A stretch of DNA of 64,000 nucleotides from Rhynchopus sp. YZ270_cl-10. Taxonomy: Eukaryota; Euglenozoa; Diplonemea; Diplonemida; Diplonemidae. The notes under the pieces were generated by a model. The model saw only the letters and a program-made list of their open reading frames with translations. It ran no database searches and was not told where the DNA came from. Made by a program: the position numbers and the translations under genes. The DNA is taken from contig OZ037896.1 of NCBI GenBank assembly GCA_964035575.1, positions 434,001 through 498,000 of the forward strand, in the 5' to 3' direction. The first letter of the stretch is position 1, and each line of letters opens with the position of its first letter. This document shows positions 21,789 to 32,128 of the stretch, piece by piece.

Positions 21789-24502
21789 CAGTGCGCCTAG
21801 GAAACGGTCAACGTTTCCCAAAAGGAAACGTTGACGTTTCCCAGATTCTTGGGAAACGTTGAGGAAACGCTAAAGAAACGTTGCAAGGGGTTTTCTTTAG
21901 TTAACACATAGTATTTGACAAAACGCTCAAGACCCTCGCGAAAAGTCGCACGTCTGTGTATCCCCTCCCCGCTTGTTTTCTCCTCTCTCTTTTCTCCCCC
22001 GTTCTCCGACGCTTTCTGCACTTCAGACAAACACATTTATACCGTAGATTTGCATAATGCCCAAAAGGAAGGCGGATGACGCGTGGGACTACGTGAAGGT
22101 TGTGGAAGGTGCAGGGACAAAGCTCCGGAAGGTGGAGTGCACCTTTTGTGATAAGAAATTCTCAGTGTCGTCTGCGGGGAGGATCAAAGAACACCTCCTT
22201 GGGAAGGGGTCGTCAGTGACTGCGTGCTCCCCAAAAGACGACAAGAAGGATGAGTTTGAAATAGCAAAAGCGAAGTTGCAGAACACAGAGGCGAAGGTAA
22301 CGCAGCAGAAGGACAACAAACAAACGTCGCTAGACCCCTTTCTCACACGCGTAACCACCAAGATCGAAGCCATGCAGAGTATTAGGGACTTCTTCTACGA
22401 AGAGTGCATTCCCTTCCGGAAAGCAAAGAGCCGCTCATTCATGACGTTAGTCATGATGTTGTCGCGGATGTCTCAATCTGAGGCATCCGAGTTCAAGCCG
22501 CCATCCCCCGACGACCTTGCAGGCGAACTACTGCAGGAGTACGTCGCAGAGATGGACAAACTCTGCGAAAAGGGCATGCTTGCCGAAGCAAAGTTCGGGC
22601 TGTCGTTATTGTCGGACGGCTGGACTGATTGCAACGACAGGTCCATCTTTAACGGGATCGTGAGTACGTCCACATCGACGTACTATGTGGATAACAAGAC
22701 GAGCAAGAGAAAAACTATGGCCGCGATCGCAGACTATATCTGCTCCCTTCCTGTGCTTATCCCCGAGGAGGTAAGGTCGAAGCTGATACACATTTGTGTT
22801 GATGGGGCATGCAAGGAGGCCCTCCCCTTAATTCGAGCCCGGGTTGAGAAGGTGTTAACGTCTGTTTGTGTTCTCCACACCTATGATCTTCTTTTAGAAG
22901 ATCTAGGTGACTCCTCCAAAGCGAGCACAAAGGAAGAATTCAAATTCTTCAATGAAGTCGTGCACAAAGCTACGGCGTTGGCGAAGTGGGTGAAGACACG
23001 CCAGCGCTTGGTCACACTTCTTGAGGAGAGGTCCGACAAGAGGCTGCTGCTACCTGTGGACACTCGCTTTGGAAGCTTTTTTATCATGATGCAACGGTTG
23101 CTGGACTTGAAAGGGCCGCTGCGTGAGATGTTTGCTGGTGAAGGCTTTGGCGAGTGGAAGGCTCAGCTAAGGAGTGCGGATGCGAAGGCCACAGCTACCG
23201 AATGGGCGTCGGTTGTGCTCCAGGACGCCTTCTGGAAGAAGCTGGAGGGGGCGTGGCACATTGGAGATGTGATCTTCACCGTGTTGAAGCGTTACGACAA
23301 CGACGACGCGTCGGGGAACAGCGCTTCCGTGGAGTACGTGAAGGAGGGTTTCGCCGAGCTGAAGAAGAACATCGAAGCGCTACCCATAACTCAATTCCTC
23401 ACGGCAGCACGTAAGCAAAAAATTGCAGACAGGGTGAACACCAGATGGAAATACGTTGCAGCCCCCATCCACAACGCGGCACATGCACTGTCACCAACAT
23501 TCCGCCTGACAGCGAGGGATGACGATGAGTCTAAAGCAGGGCTGAAGGTATGTATGGCAGGTGACCTTCGCATAATCTGCTTTACTACAGGAGGCGCTGC
23601 TGCGGTATTATGATGAAGAGAAAGCACTGCAAGCTTTGGAAGAGTACGAAAACTGGAGCACGCAAAATTTCGGTGTACTAGAAGAAAAGGCGATCGCGTC
23701 GAAGTGGGGTGGACACAAGTGGTGGTCCATGTTCGGAGCAGAATGGCCTCTGCTCAAAGAGCTGGCAACAATCATGCTCGCTCAAACTTCATCTGTTGGT
23801 GCGGCTGAGAGAGGTTGGAGCTGCTACGGCGACGTAAAAACCAGGAAGCGCAATGGGTTGTCAGCCAGCACGGCTGACAAACTTACACGCATTCTGTACA
23901 ACAAGAGGAACACGTCCACCACCCACGTCGTGGCCGGTTACTGGGAGCTTGACGAGGTGGTGCTAGGAGACGACAGTGTGGATGGAATCGAAGGATGATT
24001 TTTTTTTTGTTTTTTTTTGTTTTTTTTTACGTTCTTTGTTTTCATTGTGTTTTTTTCCTGTTGAAACTGCGCATTTTCAACACCTACTTTTTTGTCTTTG
24101 TTGGTATCCAATAAAGAACCCCAGGTAGGTTGACCTCAAAAAAAAATCTCAGCGACTTGTTTTTTCTTGGGTGGGGTTGTAACAATCTCAGCTTGGGCGG
24201 AGTGCAGTATCTGTCCTCAGATCAGTTTGGAAGCCATCCCGACATCTTTTATGATGTCCCAACTGAGTATTGTCACCACTCATGTACAATTTTTTGTGAT
24301 GTTGTTCCTGTTGTGACGCTGTGGTGATAAAGACATCGTCGCGGGGGGTTTTTTTTTGTTTTCCCCGTTTCCCTTCACGTTTCCCAAAACCACGTTTCGT
24401 AACGTTTCCAACAAAGAAACGCCAACGTTTCCCGTTTCCCAACGTTTCCGTTTCCCAGTTTTTTGGGAAACGTGCGTTTCCCCACGTTTCCTAAAAGCAC
24501 TG
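21789..24502 (+). mobile_element. complete hAT DNA transposon
   Basis: The termini CAGTGCGCCTAGGAAACG and, inverted, CAGTGCTTTTAGGAAACG match the CAGTG-type hAT ends. The flanking 8-mers CCCTAGGG (21781-21788) and GCCTAGGG (24503-24510) agree at 7 of 8 positions, the expected hAT target duplication. Many GGGAAACGTT-type motifs lie just inside both ends (21800-21885 and 24365-24490), probably transposase binding sites. It encodes one transposase. The insertion sits right at the edge of the foldback element. Confidence 0.9.
22057..23998 (+). CDS. hAT transposase with BED zinc finger (2 exons)
   Basis: Exons 22057-23547 (497 codons) and 23591-23998, joined across a 43-nt phase-0 intron (GTATGT...CTACAG) that otherwise introduces a premature stop. 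Total about 632 aa. Residues 20-60 hold a BED-type finger (CTFCDKKF...HLLGKG...C) for DNA binding. The RNase-H-like core shows LLSDGWTD and VCVLHTYDLLLED, the usual first catalytic Asp region and the CxxH region. The C-terminal dimerisation segment is recognisable (SSVGAAERGWSCYGDVKTRK). No stop or frameshift interrupts it, so the copy may be functional. It is the only clear gene on the plus strand. It has about 170 nt of 5' sequence inside the element; an AATAAA-like signal (CCAATAAAG) is at 24110. Confidence 0.92.
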
Positions 24503-24607
24503 GCCTAGGGGGGGGGGGGGGGGGTACAATATAGTTTACACGGCGGGGTCCGCACACCCCGAGGGTCCGTAAAACGGCATGTTAGGACACTCCCTCTTTA
24601 CGGAGTG

Positions 24608-24727
24608 TCATTACGTACCCTAGGGTACGTAATTACGGACCCTAGGGTACGTAATTACGTACCCTAGGGTCCGTAATTACGTACCCTAGGGTCCGTAATT
24701 ACGGACCCTAGGGTACGTAATTACGGA
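24608..24727. repeat. 22-bp palindromic subterminal repeats
   Basis: About five tandem copies of a unit mixing ACGGACCCTAGGGT and ACGTAATTACG. One further set in the right subterminal region at 28108-28145. Confidence 0.8.
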
Positions 24728-25091
24728 GCCTCCCAGGGAAAGGGACTCTCGAAAAATTTTTTTTGCCCCCGTTTAGGGCTAATTTCGACGATTTGAGGCC
24801 ATTAAAAGCAAAATTTGGCACTTTTGAGCATCTGTGGGGGTCTAAAACGCAGTTTAGAGTACCACAATTTTTAGTGGGTTTTACCGAAAACAAGTCAATT
24901 TTTGGGCCGAAAAAAAAATTTTTTTGACATCACAAAATTGCCCTTGGTGGGCCTATGTGTCCTCAATGCTGGGCGAAAAATGCAAATATAGCTATTTTTA
25001 ACTTTCACACACAATTTTAACGGGTTTTACCTGTGTACCTGTGTATCTGTGTATCTGTGTACCTGTGTACAGAATATTTGTTGTGAAAGAC

Positions 25092-25354
25092 ATGCATTGA
25101 GGAGGGTAAGACAGTGGTCGCAGTTTGTACTTGATAGCATTACAACATTTAACTTCTCCACGGGGGTCTTGGGCCGTTCACTCGGTTATACCTTGACCAG
25201 CGGAAGATATTCTTGAGGCCTTTTTGGTCTCTAGAATATCCGGTATTCCCGAACGGAGGCGCACTTTGTGTGTTACTACGACCTGGCAATTTCCAGCAGT
25301 AGGTTAAGTAATCTTTCTTGTAAATTGTTGGATCATTATCTCCTCAGTGCATGA
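25092..25354. mobile_element. 260-bp MITE, copy 1
   Basis: Ends TGCATTGAGGAG and CTCCTCAGTGCA are inverted repeats. The body has an internal hairpin (CGGAAGATATTCTTGAGG with its partner TCTAGAATATCCGG). Nearly identical to 27679-27942. Confidence 0.75.
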
Positions 25355-25673
25355 ATGCCCCACGTGACTGGACACTTTTGTGTTTGTCATGTGGAGCTGT
25401 GGTTGCTTTTTCACGACTTTTTTCCTTGTACACCAGTGTACCGTGTACCGGGGTACCTGGGCCGAAAATACACCAGTACCCAGGTGCCTGGGTGCCCAGA
25501 CACACCACTGTACCCAGAATCCAGTCTCCCACCCAGAAAACCTACTCATACACCAGAAAAGTGAAAATAGCTACTCGATCAGAAAAGTCGGCTACTCGAC
25601 CAGAAAAGTAGCTGGGAAAAGTTCAGAAAAAGCCAGAAAATTTCAACAAAACGCATTTTTAGGTTCTCGAAGA

Positions 25674-26149
25674 CACTGGGTACTGGGTACTGGGTACTGG
25701 GTACTGGGTACTGGGTACTGGGTACTGGGTACTGGGTACTGGGTACTGGGTACTGGGTACTGGGTACTGTGTACTGGGTACTGGGTACTGGGTACTGGGT
25801 ACTGGGTACTGGGTACTGGGTACTGGGTACTGGGTACTGGGTACTGGGTACTGGGTACTGGGTACTGGGTACTGGGTACTGGGTACTGGGTACTGGGTAC
25901 TGGGTACTGGGTACTGGGTACTGGGTACTGGGTACTGGGTACTGGGTACTGGGTACTGGGTACTGGGTACTGGGTACTGGGTACTGGGTACTGGGTACTG
26001 GGTACTGGGTACTGGGTACTGGGTACTGGGTACTGGGTACTGGGTACTGGGTACTGGGTACTGGGTACTGGGTACTGGGTACTGGGTACTGGGTACTGGG
26101 TACTGGGTACTGGGTACTGGGTACTGGGTACTGGGTACTGGGTACTGGG
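25674..26149 (+). repeat. (GGGTACT)n heptamer array
   Basis: About 67 near-perfect copies of a 7-bp unit with one TACTGTG variant near 25768. GGG every 7 nt gives strong G-quadruplex potential on the plus strand. The adjoining 25430-25520 holds imperfect opposite-orientation CCAGTACC/CCAGGTACC units. Frames are open on both strands only because 7-mer repeats lack stops. Confidence 0.95.
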
Positions 26150-27678
26150 CACCCAGAGAAAGCACCTTAAAAGCAGCGAAGGCGCAGGTTACGGGGAAGA
26201 CAAGGTATGTAATTATGTTTAACTTTCAGTTACTAGTGAAGATTTAACAAAAAAATGCCGCATATTTCAACTTGTTCGTGTTTTCAACTCGAAATAAACG
26301 CGTAATGTTCACACTATTAAATAGCTATTTTTTTACGCACCAATCATTTTGTGTCACCTCATGACATGAAGGAGGAAATAGAAACAAAGCATTTTGAACA
26401 CACTTGCGGTTCTGGGGACGAACCGCGCTGCAGAGCCACTCCTCAGGTCGAGGTGTGTGCGTTTCACCACAACCTCTCCCATGGGTTTTATCGTGTGATG
26501 AGTGTTACGTTTCTATTTGGTTCCACAGGCGCTCGTTACCTGCTTCACATAATTCACCTCGCTTCACTCGAACCATTTGTGCAGCAGGTCACTCTCTCGA
26601 CCTGTAGCGTGGAAAAAATCTATCTTATTTCACGGCAATAAATAGCCTTTTTTATTAACCTCACCTTTCCCGACTACTACGTTTGTATACCATAACTTAA
26701 TCACACCCCACATTTACACTTATACAGGATCGTGAAGTCTGAACTGCACCCGCGATTGCGATGAGAAGCTTCACCGCGGTCCGACATTCAACAACTCAAA
26801 ATCTACCCGCATCAATCTATTCTGAGTTTGCGGACGAAGATCTGGGTGGAGGGGGGTGGGTACACTTAGTCAGTCACTGCTATAGCCATTAACCAAGGGA
26901 GCATAGCTAGTGCAAGAAATTCGACTTTGGAAACCTTCCGGAAAGTCTGTCCTCTGCTTGCGGAGGACTAGACACAAGAAAATATTGCGTTCCCCCAGAA
27001 AACCAGTGCACAATTCACACTCCTTGTGGGTGGTCTTGTTGCCTTTTTGGTCAACAGTAATTTTGGCCCAGGCATGCTCTTGAAGCATGACAATTTAGTG
27101 TGTATGGGGCAGGGTGTTGTTTTGTTCTGAATTCTCTTTGTTATAACATCTAAGTCAATCGCGGGTGGTGGTTTGTGTAGTGTGAGGCACTCTTTTTAAC
27201 AAACTTCCTGCGGCTGCTAAAGTGTTATTTCTTCGGATTTAACAACGTACAGCGTAACATAGTGGATTAGCCTGGTCGACACAACCTTTGATAGCTATGG
27301 GATAACCAACCCCCTTCGACCCCTCGTGGGTTCACTGAACAAGCCCTAGTGGTAGTTAAACGCGATTGACATTTACATTCCTAAAGATGAAAGAATAAGA
27401 CAACACTTCTGTACCCGCGCATCAAAATTGTGGAAAACTTTGCACCCCAAACACCCTCAACAACGCCCGCCAAAAGGCGCCCCTTGTTGCTGGGACTTGG
27501 TTCTCATTGATACACTGCACAGCAGGCATTCCTCTGAGTCCAACGCAGTTTGGCCTGTCTGCAGCGTTGCACCGAAGGTGCACGAAGACAGGGTCTGGTG
27601 GTAAATTTTGCGTCTCGCATTCCCTCAGGGAAGTTTAAAAACTCTTGAGCTCGGTTTGTTGTCAAAGAAATATTCCAC

Positions 27679-27942
27679 CATGTATTGAGGAGGGTAAGAC
27701 AGTGTTCGCAGTTTCTACTTGATAGCATTACAACATTTAACTTCTCCACGGGGGTCTTGGGCCGTTCACTCGGTTATACCTTGACTACCGGAAGATATTC
27801 TTGAGGCCTTTTTGGTCTCTAGAATATCCGGTCTTCCCGAACGGAGGCACACTTTGTGTGTTACTACGACCTGGCAATTTCCAGCAGTAGGTTAAGTAAT
27901 CTTTCTTGTAAATTGTTGGATCATTATCTCCTCAGTGCATGG
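27679..27942. mobile_element. 260-bp MITE, copy 2, inside a larger hairpin
   Basis: Same element as 25092-25354 (a few mismatches). Its flanks continue the inverted symmetry: GAGCTCGGTTTGTTGTCAAAG...CCACCATG on the left, CATGGTGG...CTTTGACAACTAACCGAGCTC on the right. Confidence 0.75.
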
Positions 27943-28572
27943 TGGAAGACGTCTTTGACAACTAACCGAGCTCACGACTTTTTTCGGTATGTAACTTGGG
28001 ATAGGCCCACATGATCATGGTCTATCATGTGGTACCTGTGTACCACTCGGTTTGCTCCCAGGGCTTTTCGACCAGCAGTCACACATCCAAACAGTGATTT
28101 CCCACCTTAGACCACGTAATTACGTACCCTAGGGTCCGTAATTACGGACCCGGGTCCGCACTTGAGGGTCCGTAAAGAGGGTCCGTAAAATTTACGGACC
28201 CTCGGGTGTGTGGACCCCGCCGTGTAGTTCGCGATATATTACCTCAAAAGGTAAAACAGAGAAACAAAGTAAAAATTCAACAAAAAAAAAAAAAAATAGA
28301 AAACGACTTCAGGATATGACAGTTAAATGAAATAAAGAAAACACTTTTTCGTTTATCGCACCGCAAAAGGTTTGTGTTTTTCACTGATGAATGTGAGTGA
28401 TGTTAGTGGAAAAACAATACGCTAAAGCGGGCACGCACCATCCGTCGTTTTCCATTTCTATTCGTCAATGCTTGATAACACAAAAAAAAAATCTAGGAAA
28501 GAAATACAACGTACAGTAAAAAACACAGACATACAAATACAATATCTCCACGAAGCTCCAAATGAAAGAAAC

Positions 28573-28614
28573 GTTTATAAGATGATCCTAAGCCTCTCGT
28601 GCTTGGTCACCTTA
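28573..28614 (-). repeat. repeat family R1 copy, near consensus
   Basis: Plus strand GTTTATAAGATGATCCTAAG then CCTCTCGTGCTTGGTCACC. On the minus strand the pyrimidine stretch GTTTCTTTCATTTGGAG follows. Confidence 0.8.
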
Positions 28615-28722
28615 TCATATTCGTTATCGCACAGCTTCAGCTGCGCTGGCTTTTGAAATGACCCCCTCTCCTTTCCCAAGAGCGTGGCAGAATATATTAG
28701 AAAAAAAAAAGAAAGGTAGAGT

Positions 28723-28785
28723 TGAAATACAAAGCCCTCTCGTGACAGTGTATATGACCGGCGTACCGGGGCGGACCCTAACCAA
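28723..28785 (-). repeat. repeat part B copy
   Basis: Plus strand TTGAAATACAAAGCCCTC, TCGTGACAGTGTA, TATGACCGGCGTACCGGGG. Confidence 0.65.
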
Positions 28786-28803
28786 AAAAACCACCATATT
28801 TTT

Positions 28804-30435
28804 TTAAAGACAGAACTGCCCGCCAAAGTCTAGCACCTTTGTGGAGAGCACTACTGGGGTTACGCAGGCTGCCGGGTGGTACTGGCGGATGTGGGTTGCA
28901 ATACCGATAAGCGCTGCCTCGTTTGTTAGAGCACCACCACCACCACCACCACCCGCCCCACCCCCATCACGCGAGAGCACATCACACAAGGCTTCCGTCA
29001 GAACCGACTCCACCGTTGCAGTCCGTCCTGCTATCTGTGACGATGTTGTCAAGACAGAGACGGAGGCAGCCGCACTGAGAAGCGCCGAATCCTGATCGGT
29101 CTGGGTCTCAATCATCTCCGCCTCACCGCTTTTGAACAAACGAATCCTACACGGCAGCGTCAGATGCGACGCCGTGTACGAACAGTCCAGCACGACACTC
29201 ACCTTCTTCTCGGGCGCAACCTTCTTAAAGACATCCAACAGATCGCTCAGGCTTACCACATTAAAGTTGTCTGGTGTGGTGCTGAAGTCCGACGGCAGCA
29301 ATACCTCCTCCTCCTTGCCCCCACATGACATCAACGCAGCGTGCCCTATAAAGTAAAACACATTCAGCGCAGCGGGGCTCTCCACAAGCCATTCTGCCCA
29401 CCGCATAATCCCATCACGGCGCGTCCCCGAACCGTTTCCGGTCAATAGAACCCCGCCGTCTTCAGCCTCCTCTAGGGCCTCCATGATAACGCAGTCGGAG
29501 TATTTTGATTCAAGAAAGGTGCGCATTTTTTTTACGCCGTTTGAGAAGACGCGGGTTTTGCTTAAATCGTATTCAGCATGCCCGCGACGGCTGTAGTCCA
29601 CACCGATGAGAACTGCACGGACCCCGTAGTGGTCCTTCATAGAGGTGCGGGAGATAACAGAGTTCACGCGAGGAATGCTGCTTACATCTTTGAGTGCAGA
29701 GTAGTCAAGCGATTTCGCGGTTTGCCCCGCTTGCAGTGCGTTTGAGAGCGCATCAGGCGCAACCCTGCGTACTGTTGTGATAAGCGATGGATTGGTAGCT
29801 GGAGTGGCTCCCGGCACCCCTCCTGCTAATGTCAAGGCATATGTTGCACAGTCTGTGATCGATGTGAACGACACCACAACGTTGCACCCTTCATCATCCT
29901 TCAACCGAAACAACCCTGTCGGCAGGCTAAACGCCGCCGCAATCGTCTCCCGCAACAACTGACTGTCCTCCTCCCTGCTGCTCACCCGGAACCCCTCTAC
30001 GACCCCCTGATAGTTCACCTGAAAGCGTTTGGAGACGTGGCGGTCATGGCGTAGCCCTATGGGTGCCTCATGAGATGGAGACCGCACCAAATGGTCGTAC
30101 CCTGGTGAAGTAGGGATAGGCACGTTGCCCTGCAGGGTGGTGACTCCGTTCGCAGCGTTGTAGTCTACAATAAGATGTGCCGGTGGTGGCGGTGGGTTCA
30201 GAGGGATATACCCCCCAGGGTACGCCTGGCTCGCCGGGCCTGCACCAACCGGGGAATGGGGATGTGCCTGGTCGTGAAAGGGGGAGGCCGGGGTGGGTGT
30301 GTTCACTCCCTGCATCAGCGGTGGGTGTGGATGTGGATGTGGATGTGCGTGCGCTGGAGACAAATGCTGTTCCAGATCCTCAGTACCAACCGGGGTGGCC
30401 TCGCTTCTCCACCCTGTCGGGGAATATGGGTCCAT
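28804..30435 (-). CDS. metacaspase-like protein, probable pseudoenzyme
   Basis: 543 aa in one exon, ATG at 30435; ACTACAG about 27 nt upstream is a candidate acceptor. Residues 1-130 are His/Pro-rich and low complexity. Residues 136-205 resemble a ubiquitin-fold interaction domain (weak). The caspase-like p20 part begins near 270 with YGVRAVLIGVDY. The catalytic His is present in FYFIGHA (H365). Where active metacaspases have D-[CS]-C-H-S-G, this protein has VVLDCSYTAS (D417-C418-S419): Ser at the nucleophile position and Tyr for the next His. C418 could in principle serve, but the spacing disagrees. A Gly-rich run (491-501) and a p10-like tail follow. Some trypanosome metacaspases carry Cys-to-Ser changes and are inactive (family knowledge), so a regulatory, non-proteolytic role is likely here. 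Confidence 0.75.
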   Translation of the reverse strand: MDPYSPTGWRSEATPVGTEDLEQHLSPAHAHPHPHPHPPLMQGVNTPTPASPFHDQAHPHSPVGAGPASQAYPGGYIPLNPPPPPAHLIVDYNAANGVTTLQGNVPIPTSPGYDHLVRSPSHEAPIGLRHDRHVSKRFQVNYQGVVEGFRVSSREEDSQLLRETIAAAFSLPTGLFRLKDDEGCNVVVSFTSITDCATYALTLAGGVPGATPATNPSLITTVRRVAPDALSNALQAGQTAKSLDYSALKDVSSIPRVNSVISRTSMKDHYGVRAVLIGVDYSRRGHAEYDLSKTRVFSNGVKKMRTFLESKYSDCVIMEALEEAEDGGVLLTGNGSGTRRDGIMRWAEWLVESPAALNVFYFIGHAALMSCGGKEEEVLLPSDFSTTPDNFNVVSLSDLLDVFKKVAPEKKVSVVLDCSYTASHLTLPCRIRLFKSGEAEMIETQTDQDSALLSAAASVSVLTTSSQIAGRTATVESVLTEALCDVLSRDGGGAGGGGGGGALTNEAALIGIATHIRQYHPAACVTPVVLSTKVLDFGGQFCL

Positions 30436-30984
30436 GAGGAAGGAGGGGGAGGGAGCGAGGTCCTCTGTAGTAGTGGTGAGTGGTGTTTTTTTTGATATTA
30501 AATGATGTGCTTTCGGGGTATAGTATGGGCTGATTGTTGGGTCAGGGTGTGGTGAATGGTGTACGATGCAGAGAGCAGGGGTTTTTTTTTGTGTTATCGA
30601 ACCGCCCCGTTGTGTTGTATTATAGAGTTGCTGAGAAGGGAAACTGTAAGCAGAACATAGAGATTATCCTCCATCCTATTTTGGGAAGAGGTTGAATCCA
30701 TGATTTTTAAGTTGACTTGAAATACAAAGACCTCTCGTGAACAGTGTACCTCGGTGGATATGACCCGGGGTGGTATTAACTATTTTTTTCAAAGAAGAAA
30801 GGCATGCCTGGGGGGGAGGTAATAATACTGGGTAAAAATGGGGGTGTACTTATTTTTCTTTCAAAATAAAATGCAGAAATAGCATTTTTCTCCTAAGGAT
30901 GCATAAGAACAGCCACATTTCCGTTGTTCGCACCCCACGATACCGCAAAACCCCCCCTCCACCCCTCCCCTTCCCCACCCCGCA
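30436..30984. other. intergenic region between two minus-strand genes
   Basis: Contains the candidate acceptor region of the metacaspase-like gene (30455-30490) and a part-B repeat (30717). Nothing coding seen. Confidence 0.55.
30717..30775 (-). repeat. repeat part B copy
   Basis: Plus strand TTGAAATACAAAGACCTC, TCGTGAACAGTGTA, GATATGACCCGGGG; no good R1 partner nearby. Confidence 0.6.
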
Positions 30985-31892
30985 TTAGCTGGGTATCGAA
31001 CCCTCGATTTCGCCTTCTGTGTGTTCAAGGGCGTCCTTCTTCCGTTTTGCGTGGAGGATGCGCGCCTTTTGCAGAAGGTGCTCTGAAAGCTTCTCTGCCT
31101 GTAGCGTGGTTGTGTTTTTGTGTGGATTTCAAAATAAGAAAAGTTTATAAGATGATCCTAAGCCTCTCATGCTTAGTCACCTTTAAAAAAAAAGATGTGA
31201 TTGTGAAATGCAACCCTCTTGTGATAGTGTGGTGCAGGATACAACAAAATACACCCTTTGTGGTTTACATCTGACATCCCCCCTCTAGTCAGCGCTATCC
31301 ACAGCAGAGTCTCTTTCACAATCGGGGGGCTTTTTTGTTCCTTTGTATATCCACTTTCACATACCTGTCTGTCCATAACAAAGTTCTTATCCAACTCCAT
31401 TCTCCTGACAAGAAGCATATTCCGCATCAGCTCCATATCCCATGAGGTAAGGAACATTGGATCGTTCTGGAGCACCCACTGGTCGATCCCTCCGTACGAC
31501 TCCATGAGGGAGAGTGCGTCGTGCTCGATGGGCGGACGGAACTGGTGGTCGAGGAGCTCAGAGTAGATTGTCTTGGCATTGGCCTCGTCTGTCCACCCGT
31601 ACACAGTGGGGAAGTTGCGCCTGTGGTTGATCTGCTCAGACCACGACATCGTACGTCTATGCTGCACCCTCTTCCCAAACCACGTCGTCATAATAGTCTC
31701 AGGCCACATCTCCCCGAGGTCCCCCTGAATCTCCCCGGTCTCCGTCATCTTCTCCTTTATCGTTTTATAAGCGACCAACGCCTCATCCTTCGCGACCTTG
31801 TTCCATCCAAACCGTGTCCTTGTTTTTGTGAAGTCCGGAAACCGGAAGGCTCCCTGGGGGAACATCTGGTAGGGATTCAATCCAGGGGTCAT
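30985..31892 (-). CDS. bL28m-like mitochondrial ribosomal protein (2 exons)
   Basis: Exons 31892-31365 (176 codons) and 31098-30985 (37 codons plus TAA), total 213 aa. The 266-nt intron is phase 0 (CAG|GTATGTG...GCTACAG). The start is the first ATG; an upstream in-frame GTG was not used. The core 'LSLMESYGGIDQWVLQ' followed by DMELMRNMLLVRRM matches the bL28m pattern 'D..YGLD.YIL......GM.L...ML'. Upstream are the basic stretches RFGWNKVAK and RVQHRRTMSW, suitable for rRNA contact. The C-terminal exon is Lys/Arg-rich then acidic. If correct, it is a component of the mitochondrial large subunit. The intron contains R1 and part-B repeats, with R1 immediately before the acceptor tract. Confidence 0.65.
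31143..31184 (-). repeat. repeat family R1 copy inside an intron
   Basis: Located in the bL28m intron. On the transcript strand the stem CTAAGC...GCTTAG with loop ATGAGAG ends about 45 nt before the acceptor. Confidence 0.85.
31201..31245 (-). repeat. repeat part B copy inside an intron
   Basis: Plus strand TTGTGAAATGCAACCCTC, TTGTGATAGTGTGGTGCAGG, 17 bp after R1 and in the same bL28m intron. Confidence 0.6.
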
Positions 31893-32128
31893 CGCCTCGG
31901 ACACACCGGTGTTGTTTAACTGTTTTTTGGGGGGGTGGGGTGAAGGTTGTGGGAAAAAGTGATTTAAAAAAAAAACAAGTAATTGCTATCGGAAAAAAAA
32001 CGGGGTGTGATGTGGAACTCCATCCTGTAGAAATAATCTACAACACGCCCAGCATTCTGCTCTTCTGCAGGTATGCTAACGCTCTTCGTAAGCTGCCAGA
32101 CCCACTGGGACGCCAGCATCTGAAACGT

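Larger units (their letters stand above)
24539..28224. mobile_element. 3.7-kb TA-flanked composite element
   Basis: Both ends carry inverted CACGGCGGGGTCC(G/A)CACACCC followed by GAGGGTCCGTAAA, and both are flanked by TA (24537-24538, 28225-28226). Subterminal DNA on both sides holds the 22-bp palindromic unit TACGTAATTACGGACCCTAG. The interior has a heptamer array, two 260-bp MITE copies and no frame with convincing protein character. It is probably a non-autonomous DNA element enlarged by nested insertions. Confidence 0.75.
28225..28803. other. intergenic region downstream of metacaspase-like gene
   Basis: A/T-rich, with an R1 copy (28573) and a part-B copy (28723). No coding signal. Confidence 0.55.

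Noticed and set aside
22057-23613. 518-aa transposase ending in CFTTGGAAAVL
   Set aside because: That end is read-through of a 43-nt intron; removing it restores a standard hAT C-terminus.
24608-24727. CRISPR-like array
   Set aside because: Units are contiguous palindromes without unique spacers, in a eukaryotic setting.
25380-26222. Plus-strand 'YWVLGTG' and minus-strand 'PSTQYPV' repeat proteins
   Set aside because: Heptamer microsatellite is stop-free in all frames on both strands; no flanking domains.
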